Shown: positions 24,567-32,370 of the stretch, in pieces | How the letters are laid out: each line of letters begins with the position of its first letter | Numbering within the stretch: the stretch's first letter is position 1 | Source: Acidobacteriota bacterium | Lineage (GTDB): Bacteria > Acidobacteriota > Terriglobia > Terriglobales > Acidobacteriaceae | Direction of reading: 5' to 3' | Assembly: GCA_021828835.1 (NCBI GenBank) | Contig: JAJZCY010000007.1 | Coordinates: forward strand, 1-39,657 | Length of the DNA stretch: 39,657 nucleotides | The notes under the pieces: generated by a model | The model's database searches: none | The model's input: only the letters and a program-made list of their open reading frames with translations | What the model was told of the DNA's origin: nothing | Translations under genes and position numbers: made by a program

Positions 24567-24850
24567 TTGGCTTCGATCTTCCAGATATAGAGGTATTCGG
24601 CATCGCTGGAGGTGGAGACTTCCATACCGCGTTGGCGGGTGGCGCGGTTGAGCGCAGAGCGAATATTCTCCTTGGTGTCGGGGAGTGCTTTGAGTGGCAC
24701 CTTCAGGGCCATACCCGGTTTCAGACGCTCAAGATCGGCGAGCAGGCGGGTTACAATGCGCTTGTGTTTGCCGTCGCGTCCCTTGGGCACCTCTCCCTGG
24801 AGTATGGATTGAAAGCCTGCTACATCGAGATCGGATTCGTTCTGGCCCAT
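24563..24850 (-). CDS. Small conserved-looking hypothetical protein
   Basis: 95 aa from ATG 24850 (MGQNESDLDVAGFQ), preceded by AGGAAGG; the track's longer start at 24901 runs into the divergent promoter. I do not recognise a family. It is rich in Lys/Arg, with a pattern of helix (IVTRLLADLERLKPG) then strand/helix (ALKVPLKALPDTKENIRSALNRATRQRG), ending in SSDAEYLYIWKIEAK. It may bind nucleic acid or a partner. Its stop overlaps the S4 gene start by 4 bp. Confidence 0.7.
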   Translation of the reverse strand: MGQNESDLDVAGFQSILQGEVPKGRDGKHKRIVTRLLADLERLKPGMALKVPLKALPDTKENIRSALNRATRQRGMEVSTSSDAEYLYIWKIEAK

Positions 24851-24899
24851 AGCCTTCCTGGCATACGTAATCTGTGGAAAGGACCGTACGCTTAAACTC

Positions 24900-25074
24900 A
24901 CGTAACAGTGTCGCTAAAGTAAGATGGCAGCGCAAAGCAGAAAGTTGGTCTTACGCTAAAATTTTGTACGATTATCCTTCACTTATCCACAGACTGAGGG
25001 TGCTTTTTCCACAGCGGGATGTAATCTCCAGCGCATCCAACGATTTTACCCGTATCGGGTAAACACTGTTACGT
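24900..25074. promoter_or_regulatory. Divergent control region with inverted 12-mers, DnaA-box-like words and a palindrome
   Basis: ACGTAACAGTGT at 24900-24911 recurs as its exact complement at 25063-25074. In between are a perfect DnaA-type box TTATCCACA (24983-24991), a close relative TTTTCCACA (25005-25013, 22 bp away) and a palindrome TTTACCCG-TAT-CGGGTAAA (25045-25063). AT-rich compared with the neighbours. It feeds the small gene to the left and the receiver gene to the right. Confidence 0.6.
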
Positions 25075-25094
25075 TCGTCTTAGAGGTGTTCCCA

Positions 25095-25553
25095 ATGAGT
25101 GGAAGACGCACTTCCCCCGTCGCCCCGCTTCATGAGGTTCCTGCGGCTGATACCAGTGCGTACCGGCCGGTCGTTCTTGTGGTGGATGACGAATCTGCAA
25201 TAGCTGACACGTTGACCGAGATTCTGTCGCGGAGCGGCTATGCCGCGACGGCGGCGTACGACGGCACCGATGCCTTGGAGACCGCCCTGCTGACTCCGCC
25301 GGAGTTGCTGATCACCGACGTCGTGCTGCCGGGGATGAGCGGGATCGAGCTGGCGATCACCATCAAGCGGATCTTTCCGGATTGCAAGATTCTGCTGTTT
25401 TCCGGGCAGGCGGCCACCACCGATCTTCTGGCCAACGCGAAGAATGCCGGGCATCACTTCACGCTGCTGAATAAGCCGGTTCATCCCAAGGATCTGCTGG
25501 CGCGGGTTTCATCCACCCTCACGCCACGCGAAGAGCGCGCGCTGGCCGGCTAA
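25095..25553 (+). CDS. Single-domain response regulator, copy 1
   Basis: 152-aa protein with only a receiver domain after a short leader. VVLVVDDE (D31, D32), phospho-acceptor D75 in LLITDVVLPGMSG, switch Ser in LLFSGQA, Lys127 in LLNKPVHP. No output domain, so it probably passes phosphate on or binds a partner. The ATG at 25095 has AGAGG at 8 nt and is preferred over GTG 25086. It shares ADTxTEIL, LLFSGQAxTxDLL and AGHxF with the second receiver at 27057, so the two are paralogues around one kinase. Confidence 0.93.
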   Translation: MSGRRTSPVAPLHEVPAADTSAYRPVVLVVDDESAIADTLTEILSRSGYAATAAYDGTDALETALLTPPELLITDVVLPGMSGIELAITIKRIFPDCKILLFSGQAATTDLLANAKNAGHHFTLLNKPVHPKDLLARVSSTLTPREERALAG

Positions 25554-25557
25554 TGGC

Positions 25558-25579
25558 GCGCCCCGCGGACGCGGGGCGC
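25558..25579. other. GC hairpin between receiver 1 and kinase
   Basis: GCGCCCCGC and GCGGGGCGC pair around GGAC. No T run follows, so it may be an mRNA stabiliser or a partial terminator. The rest of 25580-25843 could be an N-terminal extension of the kinase frame or leader RNA; no separate gene is seen. Confidence 0.5.
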
Positions 25580-25843
25580 AGGGCATGACTTCCGCAAAAG
25601 AGTCGGCGCGCTTCCGCGCGAGGCATGCGGCGGCGCGGATTCGCTCCGCAGAGAGTGCGGGGCTGGGCCCTCGTGCCTCACAAGAGTCGGCAGTCCCGCG
25701 AGCAAAGGATGCAAATCGAGCGCCTCGAGTGCGAGCACAATCCGGGCTTCACCGCGCGCCATGTGGCGCATGTAACAAGACGCGCTGCGAGGTCTGTATG
25801 TTTTCCGCACCTTCAAGAGGCTTCATCTGAGAAGATCGAGGGG

Positions 25844-26998
25844 ATGGCCTCAGTGATTGCCGACTTTAAACGTGGGGGGCGGAAGAAAGAACCGCAGACA
25901 GGCGCGGATGCGGTATTGCCCGCCAAAGCGCGCTACAGTCCTGCATCGCTGCTGGCTTCGATCGTGGAGTCCTCGGCGGATGCGATCTTCAGCACCGATC
26001 TGAGTGGAAAAATCACGAGCTGGAACGAAGCGGCCCAGCAGATGTTCGGGTTCTCCGCCGACAGGATGGTGGGGCAGTCGCTGCTGCGGATCGTGCCTGC
26101 GGAGCAGCATACGCTAGCACTCCACGATCTTCGCCGGCTGGAATCCGGAGAAAAGCTGGAGCGCTTTGAGACGGTGCGGCAGACCCGGGACGGCCAGCAT
26201 GTAGAGGTCTCGATGACGATTTCGCCGATCAAGGATGCAGTCGGGCGGATCGTGGGCGCGGCGCATCTGGCGCACGACATTTCGGGGCGCAAGCGGATGG
26301 AGCGGCTGCTGATCCGGTCGGAAAAACTGGCGGCGACGGGGCGCATGGCGGCGACCGTGGCGCACGAGATCAACAACCCGCTGGAGTCGGTTCTGAACTT
26401 AGTGTACCTGGCGCGGCGCAATAGCCCGCCGCAGGAGAAGGCCCACAGCTATCTTCTTTCGGCTGAAGGCGAACTGGACCGTGTGTCGCAGATTATCCGG
26501 CGAGTTTTGGGGTATTATAGTGAAACAGGCCGTCAAGACGACGTGTTTCTTCACGAGGTGCTGGCCGAAGCTTTGGCCGTGTATCAGGCCCAGCTTCACG
26601 CCAATGGAATCCTGGTTGATTGCCGGTATGAAGATCATCGCCGGATATCGATCCACTGGAACGAATTTGCGCAAGTCTTCTCCACGATCCTTGCCGATTC
26701 CATCCAGGTTCTGCCGCGCGGCGCCGCACTCCGGTTTGACGTTGTCGATTCCCGGTCTGCCGAGCAAGAAGGAATAGAGCTAGCGATTCGCCTGCGCGCG
26801 CCAGGGCTCGAGCGCGAAGTACTGGATCGTGCATTTGCGCCCCTCGCGGCGGTCCAGGGAGGAATTACCTCCAGCATTGGCTTATCGGTAGCCAGAGAAT
26901 TGCTGGAAAAACGCGGGGCACAGATACAGGTTTCATCGAGCAGCAGCTCTTCCGAGGTCACCGATGCGCAAATCTGCATCTTCGTACCCTTTGCCTGA
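25844..26998 (+). CDS. PAS histidine kinase with degraded ATP-binding domain
   Basis: 384 aa from ATG 25844 (GAGG just before it); the frame is open from 25625, but the extra residues look unlike a domain. One PAS domain (36-148: SSADAIFSTDLSGKITSWNE...), then HisKA with TVAHEINNPLES, His174. The HATPase domain has lost its key boxes: N-box Asn is Asp (ILADSIQV), the DxGxG box reads LRAPGLE, the F box is FAPLAAV, and the G2 GxGLG is SSIGLS. The overall length and end (GAQIQVSSSS) fit the fold. It may not bind ATP and may act as a scaffold, phosphatase or trans-phosphorylated relay. Sits between two receiver genes. Confidence 0.85.
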   Translation: MASVIADFKRGGRKKEPQTGADAVLPAKARYSPASLLASIVESSADAIFSTDLSGKITSWNEAAQQMFGFSADRMVGQSLLRIVPAEQHTLALHDLRRLESGEKLERFETVRQTRDGQHVEVSMTISPIKDAVGRIVGAAHLAHDISGRKRMERLLIRSEKLAATGRMAATVAHEINNPLESVLNLVYLARRNSPPQEKAHSYLLSAEGELDRVSQIIRRVLGYYSETGRQDDVFLHEVLAEALAVYQAQLHANGILVDCRYEDHRRISIHWNEFAQVFSTILADSIQVLPRGAALRFDVVDSRSAEQEGIELAIRLRAPGLEREVLDRAFAPLAAVQGGITSSIGLSVARELLEKRGAQIQVSSSSSSSEVTDAQICIFVPFA

Positions 26999-27056
26999 CT
27001 TTCGTTGCCTGAATCCCAAACTGCTCCATTGGAACAGGATTGAAGGAGATCAAACG

Positions 27057-27530
27057 ATGCTGGACTGTGGAGCGGCCTTGATTATTCAGGCTTCTGAAAA
27101 GTCTTCTGAGCGGTTCATCGCCTCACAGGTGCGCAAGTCGCGCGCCAAGGCCTCGGGCGAAGACTGCCCCAGCATCCTGGTGGTCGACGACGAAGTGAAG
27201 CTGGCCGACACCATGACCGAAATTTTGAACCTCTCCGGCTTTTGCGCATTCACCGCCTATGACGGGCGGATGGCGCTGGAGATCGCCGAGGAGCTTCAGC
27301 CCGACTACCTGCTCACCGATGTGGTGATGCCGGAGATGAACGGCGTGGATCTGGCCATAGCGGTGCGGAGGCAGCGGCCAGAAACGATGATTCTTCTGTT
27401 CTCGGGCCAGGCCGGCACTATCGATCTTCTGGAAGATGCGCGCGCGGCGGGACACTCCTTCGATGTGCTGGAGAAGCCGATGCACCCGCTACGGCTGATC
27501 GAACACCTGAAGCGCATGCGGCTCCGTTAA
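27057..27530 (+). CDS. Single-domain response regulator, copy 2
   Basis: 157 aa. A 37-residue basic leader precedes a complete receiver: ILVVDDE (D44, D45), D88 in YLLTDVVMPEMNG, switch Ser in LLFSGQAG, Lys140 in VLEKPMHP. ATG 27057 has GGAG at about 9 nt. Close paralogue of the receiver at 25095. Transcription from the same cluster is likely, since the kinase stop lies only 58 bp upstream. No output domain. Confidence 0.93.
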   Translation: MLDCGAALIIQASEKSSERFIASQVRKSRAKASGEDCPSILVVDDEVKLADTMTEILNLSGFCAFTAYDGRMALEIAEELQPDYLLTDVVMPEMNGVDLAIAVRRQRPETMILLFSGQAGTIDLLEDARAAGHSFDVLEKPMHPLRLIEHLKRMRLR

Positions 27531-27599
27531 AGCCTGAGACCGCAGGCCCGCTGGCAAAGCTGCGCCACGGGCCCGCTTTGCTCCTGCATTTGGCCTACC

Positions 27600-28253
27600 T
27601 TACACTCCTCCCTTGCTCGGCTTTGAGCTGTGCGCTGAAGGCCGTTCGGCGATCGCCACTATCATCTGGCTGAGAGAGTCCAGTCTCACATCCTTGTTAT
27701 CTTCAGCAACAAAGGTTGCCGAATTTCTGCTGGCGATGTTGCTGTGCATGTCGACGTCGGGCAAGACGGCGATTTGGTCGACGCGCAGCGTATGGTCGTG
27801 CCACATGTCGGTTTCATCCGCCAGCCGGATGCCGGAGTCGAAGGCCGGGGGAGCCACTTCCATGACGGTGGCTTTGATCGGAATGGTGGTGCCGTTCTTC
27901 AGACGGGCTGCGGTGAAGCGGAGCGAGAGGCGATCGGTGCCGCTCTTAGCCTTGTCGGCCGTGACCTTGCCGAGCAGGAGCGTGCCGCTTTTGAGCTCGG
28001 GTCCGTTTTTGAGGTGCAGGGTGTTGTCCAGCCGCGCCTGGAAGGTTTGGCCGGCGTGGATTTTGCGCGAGTCGAGTCCCTGGCGCAGCTCAATGGCTCC
28101 GGGGACCATCTCGGCAGCCTGCTTTAGAGCGGCTGCGGAGGCCTGGGGATGTTTTTGCGTGCTATCAACAGTGTGTGCCCAAGAGGTATGCGGTAACACA
28201 AGGGCCCCAAGAGCGATGACAACGGACAGGGATATCCTGACATCACCTTTCAT
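27600..28253 (-). CDS. Secreted hypothetical protein
   Basis: 217 aa with a signal peptide (VVIALGALVLPHTSWA, likely cleavage near residue 26). The mature part is beta-rich, with LRQGLDSRKIHAGQTFQARLDNTLHL, SGTLLLGKVTADKA, and LKNGTTIPIKATVMEVAPP, a pattern like the C-terminal barrel of VirB10/TrbI or TraB-like proteins and other exported beta domains. I do not assign a function. The ATG at 28253 has AAGGAG at a good distance. Convergent with receiver 2; its 5' side faces a 320-bp gap. Confidence 0.75.
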   Translation of the reverse strand: MKGDVRISLSVVIALGALVLPHTSWAHTVDSTQKHPQASAAALKQAAEMVPGAIELRQGLDSRKIHAGQTFQARLDNTLHLKNGPELKSGTLLLGKVTADKAKSGTDRLSLRFTAARLKNGTTIPIKATVMEVAPPAFDSGIRLADETDMWHDHTLRVDQIAVLPDVDMHSNIASRNSATFVAEDNKDVRLDSLSQMIVAIAERPSAHSSKPSKGGV

Positions 28254-28575
28254 GTGATTGATCTCCTTGAAAAATTCTGGCTTGCTTGGACCTCTGCGAG
28301 CCTCGGTCCGGAGGCCTTGCTTCCAATGGTATAGACGCCGGCGCGGAAAAGAAGTCGCGGGGCGCAGGGTAAGATGTCGAAATAGTTTTGCTATATGAAA
28401 AACATAGATGAAATTGCGGACTTCACTTTCGAGGGAGTCGAAGCGGATTACGATGCCGGCAAGCTCAGCGGGGTGGCGCTTGTGATGCAGCTCACGGTTT
28501 GCCGCAAGAGAACCGGCCTACACTTCCTTCCAGCCGACGAACAGCTCGAGCGTTCGCCCGCAGAAGGAGGCCCTT
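28254..28575. other. Gap with an uncertain small frame
   Basis: Includes the start of ORF 28395-28688 (MKNIDEIADFTFEG...), whose first 35 residues read like a protein with less G+C-rich codons, but whose rest runs through the ribosome site and coding region of the zinc-ribbon gene. It could be a small gene cut by a frameshift. Apart from that, only promoters for the two divergent genes are expected. Confidence 0.5.
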
Positions 28576-29025
28576 ATGACTGCAACCTGCTCCAAATGCG
28601 GAACACACCTCGAAGCCCCCTGGAAATTCTGCCCGGAATGCGGAGCCGGCTCCGTAAAGCATGCGGAGGCGGAGCTGCACGTCCATGAGAGAGCTCCGGC
28701 GCGGTACTTCGTAGTGGGCCTGTTCTTCGGCGCGATCGCGGCGCCGGTGTTCATCATTTACGGCACCATGATCTGCCTGCTGGGGCCGTGGATGGTGGTG
28801 GGGATTCCGATGATCCTTCTGGGGATCGCTTCGCCGATCCTGGGGCCGTACCTGGCCATGAACGCGGTGCGGGGGAAATGTCCGCACTGTGGTGTGGCCA
28901 TCAGCAGCGTGGGCCCGCGGGGCGCGTTCTATTGCCATGCGTGCAGCCAGAAGATCGTGGTGAAGAACCGGCAGCTCCTTAAGGCCGAGGCCGAGCGTCC
29001 GGCCGGCGTTCAGCCGGCGGTCTGA
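28576..29025 (+). CDS. Zinc-ribbon membrane protein
   Basis: 149 aa. An N-terminal zinc ribbon (CSKCGTHLE...FCPECG) is followed by two hydrophobic segments (about residues 43-64 and 67-92) and a second Cys-rich part (KCPHCGVAIS...FYCHACSQK). So both ends carry CxxC pairs that probably bind zinc on the cytoplasmic side. Function unknown; this sort of double-ribbon membrane protein is common in soil bacteria. ATG 28576 has AAGGAGG at 5 nt. Its last 16 bp overlap the end of convergent uvrC. Confidence 0.85.
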   Translation: MTATCSKCGTHLEAPWKFCPECGAGSVKHAEAELHVHERAPARYFVVGLFFGAIAAPVFIIYGTMICLLGPWMVVGIPMILLGIASPILGPYLAMNAVRGKCPHCGVAISSVGPRGAFYCHACSQKIVVKNRQLLKAEAERPAGVQPAV

Positions 29026-31055
29026 TTGGAGTGGAAGTGACGCCAGATGGTCTCCGCGGTTTTGCGTGAGACCACGGCGGCCAGCGACTCCGCGGTGGCC
29101 TGCTGCACGTCGCGCAGGCTGCCGAAGTGGGTGAGCAGCCGTTGCCGGGTCTGCGCTCCCACGCCGGGGATGTTGAGCAGCTCGGAGTCGCGGTCGCGCA
29201 TGGCGCGGCGCTGGCGGTGATAGCCCACCGCGAAGCGATGGCTCTCGTCGCGGATCCTCTGCACCAGGTGCAACACGGGCGAGCGGCGGTCGAGCACCAC
29301 CGGCTCTTCCTCGTTTCCGTAGAGGTAGATGATCTCTTCTTTTTTGGCGATGGAGGCCAGAGGCTGGGAGGCGAGGCCCAGCGACTCCAGCGCTTCGGCG
29401 GCGGCGTGCAACTGTCCGAGGCCGCCGTCGATGAGGACCAGGGAAGGCATGGTGGAAGGTTCTTTGCCGCTTTCCGCGTTCGCTCCCCGGCTGTTTTCGA
29501 GGATGCGGCGATAGCGGCGTTCCACGACCTCGCGCATGGATGCGAAATCGTCAACGCCCAGCACGGTCATCACCTTGAACTTGCGATAGGCAGACTTGTT
29601 CATCTTGCCGTCTTCCCACACGACCAGTGAGGCCACGGTCTCCGCGCCCTGAATGTGCGAGATGTCGAAGCACTCGATGCGGCGGGGAAGTTCGGGAAGC
29701 ATGAGGAGATCGGCGAGAGTCTCCTGGATGGCCTTGCGCGAGGGCTCGAGCACGCGGAAGCGCTGGGTATGCGACTGGCGGGCATTCTGGCCGGCGAGGT
29801 CCACGAGCGAGCGCTTCTCGCCGCGCTGGGGAACGGCCAGCTCGACACGATGCCCGGTGCGCTCGGCGAGCAGGTCGGCCAGTGATTCGCGGTCCGCGAA
29901 GTCCACCGGCACCAGGATGGAACGCGGAACGTAGTGCTGGTCGATGTAGAGTTGCTTGAGCAGGGCAGAGAAGACGGCTCCGGGGTTGAAGAGGGGACGA
30001 CGGGGCTCGGCGGCACCCGTGTTCGTGCTTTCCCAGGTCTCAGAATCGAGACCTGGGGTACCCGTGTTTGTGGTTGTGCCTTCCCCGGTCCCCAAAGGCG
30101 AGGGACCGGGGGCACCCGGGGTTCGTTGCTGCGTACTGTCTTCTGATTCCCTCGTGCCCTGGTTCCCCTGATCCCTGTCTTCCATGAACTCGGGGAGATC
30201 TTCCCAGAAGAACTCGCGCCGGTCGACGATTTTGCCGGCGCGCATGTGGAAGAGATTGACGGCCAGGCTGCCGTCCTCGAAGTGATAGCCGAAGACGTCG
30301 GTATCGTCGCTCTGCTCGGCGGTGGCGATGCGCTGTTTTTCCTGAAGCTGGCGGACGGTGGAGAGCTGGTCGCGCAGGCGCGCGGCGGTTTCGAAGCGCT
30401 CGGCCTCGGCGGCGGCCATCATGCGGGTTTCGAGGGTGCGCTCGAGCTCGGCGGCTTTGCCTTCGAGGAGAAGCTGCGCGTCGCGCACCGCCTCGCGGTA
30501 GGCCTCGGGCGTGGTCAGCTCCTCAACGCAGGGGCCCAGGCAGCGATGGATGTAGTACTGCAGGCAGGCGCGGGGATGATAGCGGCTGAGATCCACCTTA
30601 CAGCTCGGGATGAGAAAGCTGCGGTGGATGAGGTCCACGACGCGATAGGCGAGATTGCCGGGAAAGTAAGGGCCGTAGTAGGCGGCGCCGTCCTTGCGCA
30701 GACGGCGGGTGACGAAGACCTTGGGGAAGCGGTCGGTGAGCGTGAGCTTCACGTAGGGGTAGGTCTTGTCGTCGCGCAGCAGGATGTTGAAGCGCGGCTT
30801 GCGCTGCTTGATGAGGTTGTTCTCAAGGGCCAGCGCCTCGTGCTCGTTGGCCACGAGGATGTAGTCGATGTCCACGGCTTCGCGCATCAGCGAGCCGGTT
30901 TTGGCGTTGGCCTGGGAGGCTGCCAGGAGGTAGGAGCGGACGCGGGAGCGCAGGTTCTTGGCCTTGCCGACGTAGATGATCTCGCCCTCAGCGTTCTTGT
31001 AGAGATAGACCCCCGGCTGGGTGGGCAAGTTCCGGATTTTCTCTTGGAGATCCAT
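29010..31055 (-). CDS. uvrC: Excinuclease ABC subunit C with in-frame repeat insert
   Basis: Makes both incisions in nucleotide excision repair. 681 aa, longer than the usual ~600. GIY-YIG domain at 13-90 (PGVYLYKNAEGEIIYVGKAKNL), Cys-rich PRACLQYYIHRCLGPC at 161-176, UVR motif near 205-240, the RNase H-like nuclease around RIECFDISHIQGAE and ending in a helix-hairpin-helix region (LNIPGVGAQTRQRLL). Odd: residues about 292-354 (DRDQGNQGTRESED... to GAAEPRRPL) have no place in the family and are encoded by two REP-like palindromes plus linker, in frame. ATG 31055 (MDLQEKIRNLP) is the family start; the track start at 31205 is too long. Confidence 0.95.
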   Translation of the reverse strand: MDLQEKIRNLPTQPGVYLYKNAEGEIIYVGKAKNLRSRVRSYLLAASQANAKTGSLMREAVDIDYILVANEHEALALENNLIKQRKPRFNILLRDDKTYPYVKLTLTDRFPKVFVTRRLRKDGAAYYGPYFPGNLAYRVVDLIHRSFLIPSCKVDLSRYHPRACLQYYIHRCLGPCVEELTTPEAYREAVRDAQLLLEGKAAELERTLETRMMAAAEAERFETAARLRDQLSTVRQLQEKQRIATAEQSDDTDVFGYHFEDGSLAVNLFHMRAGKIVDRREFFWEDLPEFMEDRDQGNQGTRESEDSTQQRTPGAPGPSPLGTGEGTTTNTGTPGLDSETWESTNTGAAEPRRPLFNPGAVFSALLKQLYIDQHYVPRSILVPVDFADRESLADLLAERTGHRVELAVPQRGEKRSLVDLAGQNARQSHTQRFRVLEPSRKAIQETLADLLMLPELPRRIECFDISHIQGAETVASLVVWEDGKMNKSAYRKFKVMTVLGVDDFASMREVVERRYRRILENSRGANAESGKEPSTMPSLVLIDGGLGQLHAAAEALESLGLASQPLASIAKKEEIIYLYGNEEEPVVLDRRSPVLHLVQRIRDESHRFAVGYHRQRRAMRDRDSELLNIPGVGAQTRQRLLTHFGSLRDVQQATAESLAAVVSRKTAETIWRHFHSNQTAG
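29994..30182 (-). repeat. Repeat-derived insert inside uvrC (two REP-like palindromes)
   Basis: Contains two perfect stem-loops: CCCAGGTCTC/GAGACCTGGG (30032-30057, loop AGAATC, edge GGTACCC) and CCCCGGTCCC/GGGACCGGGG (30083-30111, edge GGCACCCGG). Same families as 4837 and 10686. In uvrC they read TPGLDSETWES and APGPSPLGTGEG, flanked by Thr/Asn/Glu-rich linker. Confidence 0.9.
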
Positions 31056-31331
31056 CGGCAGGGAAATGATCCGCTTTCCATAGGATAGCGGCGGAAGGAT
31101 TCGCCAAGGGGGGCAGTCGGGTAAAAACCGGGCAATCTTGCCGGGTGATGTAAAAACTACACGGCAGCGGCGGTGGAAAGCTGCCGCAAGTTCCCATCTA
31201 AGCAACTAAAAATGAGGAACTTACTTCCAATCTTTCGATTGGCACCCGATGTGCAATCTTCCAGAGCGATTGGATATGCCTCCCCGACGCAAGCAGGTCA
31301 GGCGGTGGAGGTACAGGGAGGAGCAGGAAAG

Positions 31332-32081
31332 ATGGTCATGCAACGTTTCGGATTCGTAGTTACGGCTGCGGCTCTCACAGTCTTCGGGGTATCAGGCTGC
31401 GCGACCAAGAACTACGTGAAAAACCAGACGGCTCCATTGGTGAATCACGCCGGGCAACTGGACCAGAAGACAGCGCAGAACAGCCGTGAGATTCAGGACG
31501 TAAACCAGCGCGCGCAATCGGGCATTCAGAAGGCGCAAGGCTCCGCCGACCAAGCCGCGCAGAGCGCGCAGAATGCAGCCAACCAGGCTAACCAGGCTCA
31601 GACCGCAGCCAACGATGTGGCCCATCGCGCCGACTCGCTTGAGTCGGTGGTGAAGGGGCTCGACAACTACAAGCAGATGGCGGACGTGACGGTCACCTTC
31701 GGGTTTGACAAGTCGAATCTGACCGCCGATGCCAAGCAGCAGCTCGACAGCTTTGCCAGCCAGATCAGCAACGCGCACAGCTACATTCTCGAAGTCACCG
31801 GCGGGACGGATACCACCGGCCCCGCGCAGTACAACTACATGCTCAGCCAGCGCCGCGCCGATTCGGTGGTGCAGTACCTGGCGGCCAAGTACAACATTCC
31901 GCCGCACCGCTTCTATCTGATCGGCATCGGCAAGGACCAGCAGGTAGCGCCCGACAACACCGCCGCGGGCCGCAAGAAGAATCGCCGGGTTGAGGTGCAG
32001 TTGCTCACGAATATGAGCCAGGGCGGAAGTGGCGCGCAGCCGCAGAGCTCGGCGCCGAGCAATCCTGGCGCCGCCCAGTAG
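31332..32081 (+). CDS. OmpA-family lipoprotein with coiled-coil linker
   Basis: 249 aa outer-membrane lipoprotein candidate tethering to peptidoglycan. Lipobox VSGC gives Cys23 after a signal peptide (VTAAALTVFG). Residues about 40-115 are Ala/Gln/Asn-rich with heptad look (AQSAQNAANQANQAQTAAN), a coiled coil. The C-terminal OmpA domain has FGFDKSNLTADAKQQLD, then TGGTDTTG, where most relatives have GHTD, and LSQRRADSVVQYL with the final NRRVEVQL. ATG 31332 has an upstream GGAGG/AGGA; the ATG at 31338 is an alternative. Resembles Pal or YiaD-type lipoproteins. Divergent from uvrC. Confidence 0.9.
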   Translation: MVMQRFGFVVTAAALTVFGVSGCATKNYVKNQTAPLVNHAGQLDQKTAQNSREIQDVNQRAQSGIQKAQGSADQAAQSAQNAANQANQAQTAANDVAHRADSLESVVKGLDNYKQMADVTVTFGFDKSNLTADAKQQLDSFASQISNAHSYILEVTGGTDTTGPAQYNYMLSQRRADSVVQYLAAKYNIPPHRFYLIGIGKDQQVAPDNTAAGRKKNRRVEVQLLTNMSQGGSGAQPQSSAPSNPGAAQ

Positions 32082-32160
32082 CCGGTGAGCACCGGGCAGT
32101 CGGGAACCACCGGGCAGCCGGTAATCTCCGGGTAGCCGGTAACCGCCGGGTATTGTTTAC
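32072..32160 (+). repeat. 18-bp degenerate tandem repeat over the OmpA-like stop
   Basis: Units of 18 bp from 32072, best seen as CACCGGGCAGCCGGTAAT and CTCCGGGTAGCCGGTAAC; about five units with drift. The first unit includes the OmpA-like stop codon TAG, and later units repeat a TAG. Confidence 0.65.
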
Positions 32161-32167
32161 CCAAACC

Positions 32168-32197
32168 AAGGCAGATCCTTACCGGGTCTGCCTTTTT
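32168..32197 (+). terminator. Rho-independent terminator after the OmpA-like gene
   Basis: AAGGCAGA and TCTGCCTT pair around 11 nt, then TTT. Lies about 90 bp past the stop, after the 18-bp repeat. Confidence 0.8.
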
Positions 32198-32220
32198 CTT
32201 GGTGGGGGATGGGCGTGGGT

Positions 32221-32292
32221 CTGGAGACCCACGCGACAGCCGGTCTGGAGACCCACGCGACAGCCGGTCTGGAGACCGGCGCTACAACTGGT
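32221..32292 (+). repeat. 24-bp tandem repeat (CTGGAGACC...)
   Basis: CTGGAGACCCACGCGACAGCCGGT occurs at 32221 and 32245, and a diverged third copy (CTGGAGACCGGCGCTACAACTGGT) at 32269. Contains internal GGTCTGGAGACC-type palindromes. Confidence 0.85.
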
Positions 32293-32370
32293 TGGCGCTC
32301 CGACGGATTGGGGCTTCGACGGCCTGGCGCGCGTGGCGACGGAGAATGCGAAGCAGACTGAGCGGCTTTG

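Noticed and set aside
24900-25074. Chromosomal replication origin
   Set aside because: Only one perfect DnaA box and one near match, no AT-rich unwinding element cluster, and no dnaA/dnaN nearby.
28395-28688. Confident small gene before the zinc-ribbon gene
   Set aside because: Only its first third looks coding; the rest overlaps the strong ribosome site and frame of the zinc-ribbon gene, so it is mentioned only as uncertain.
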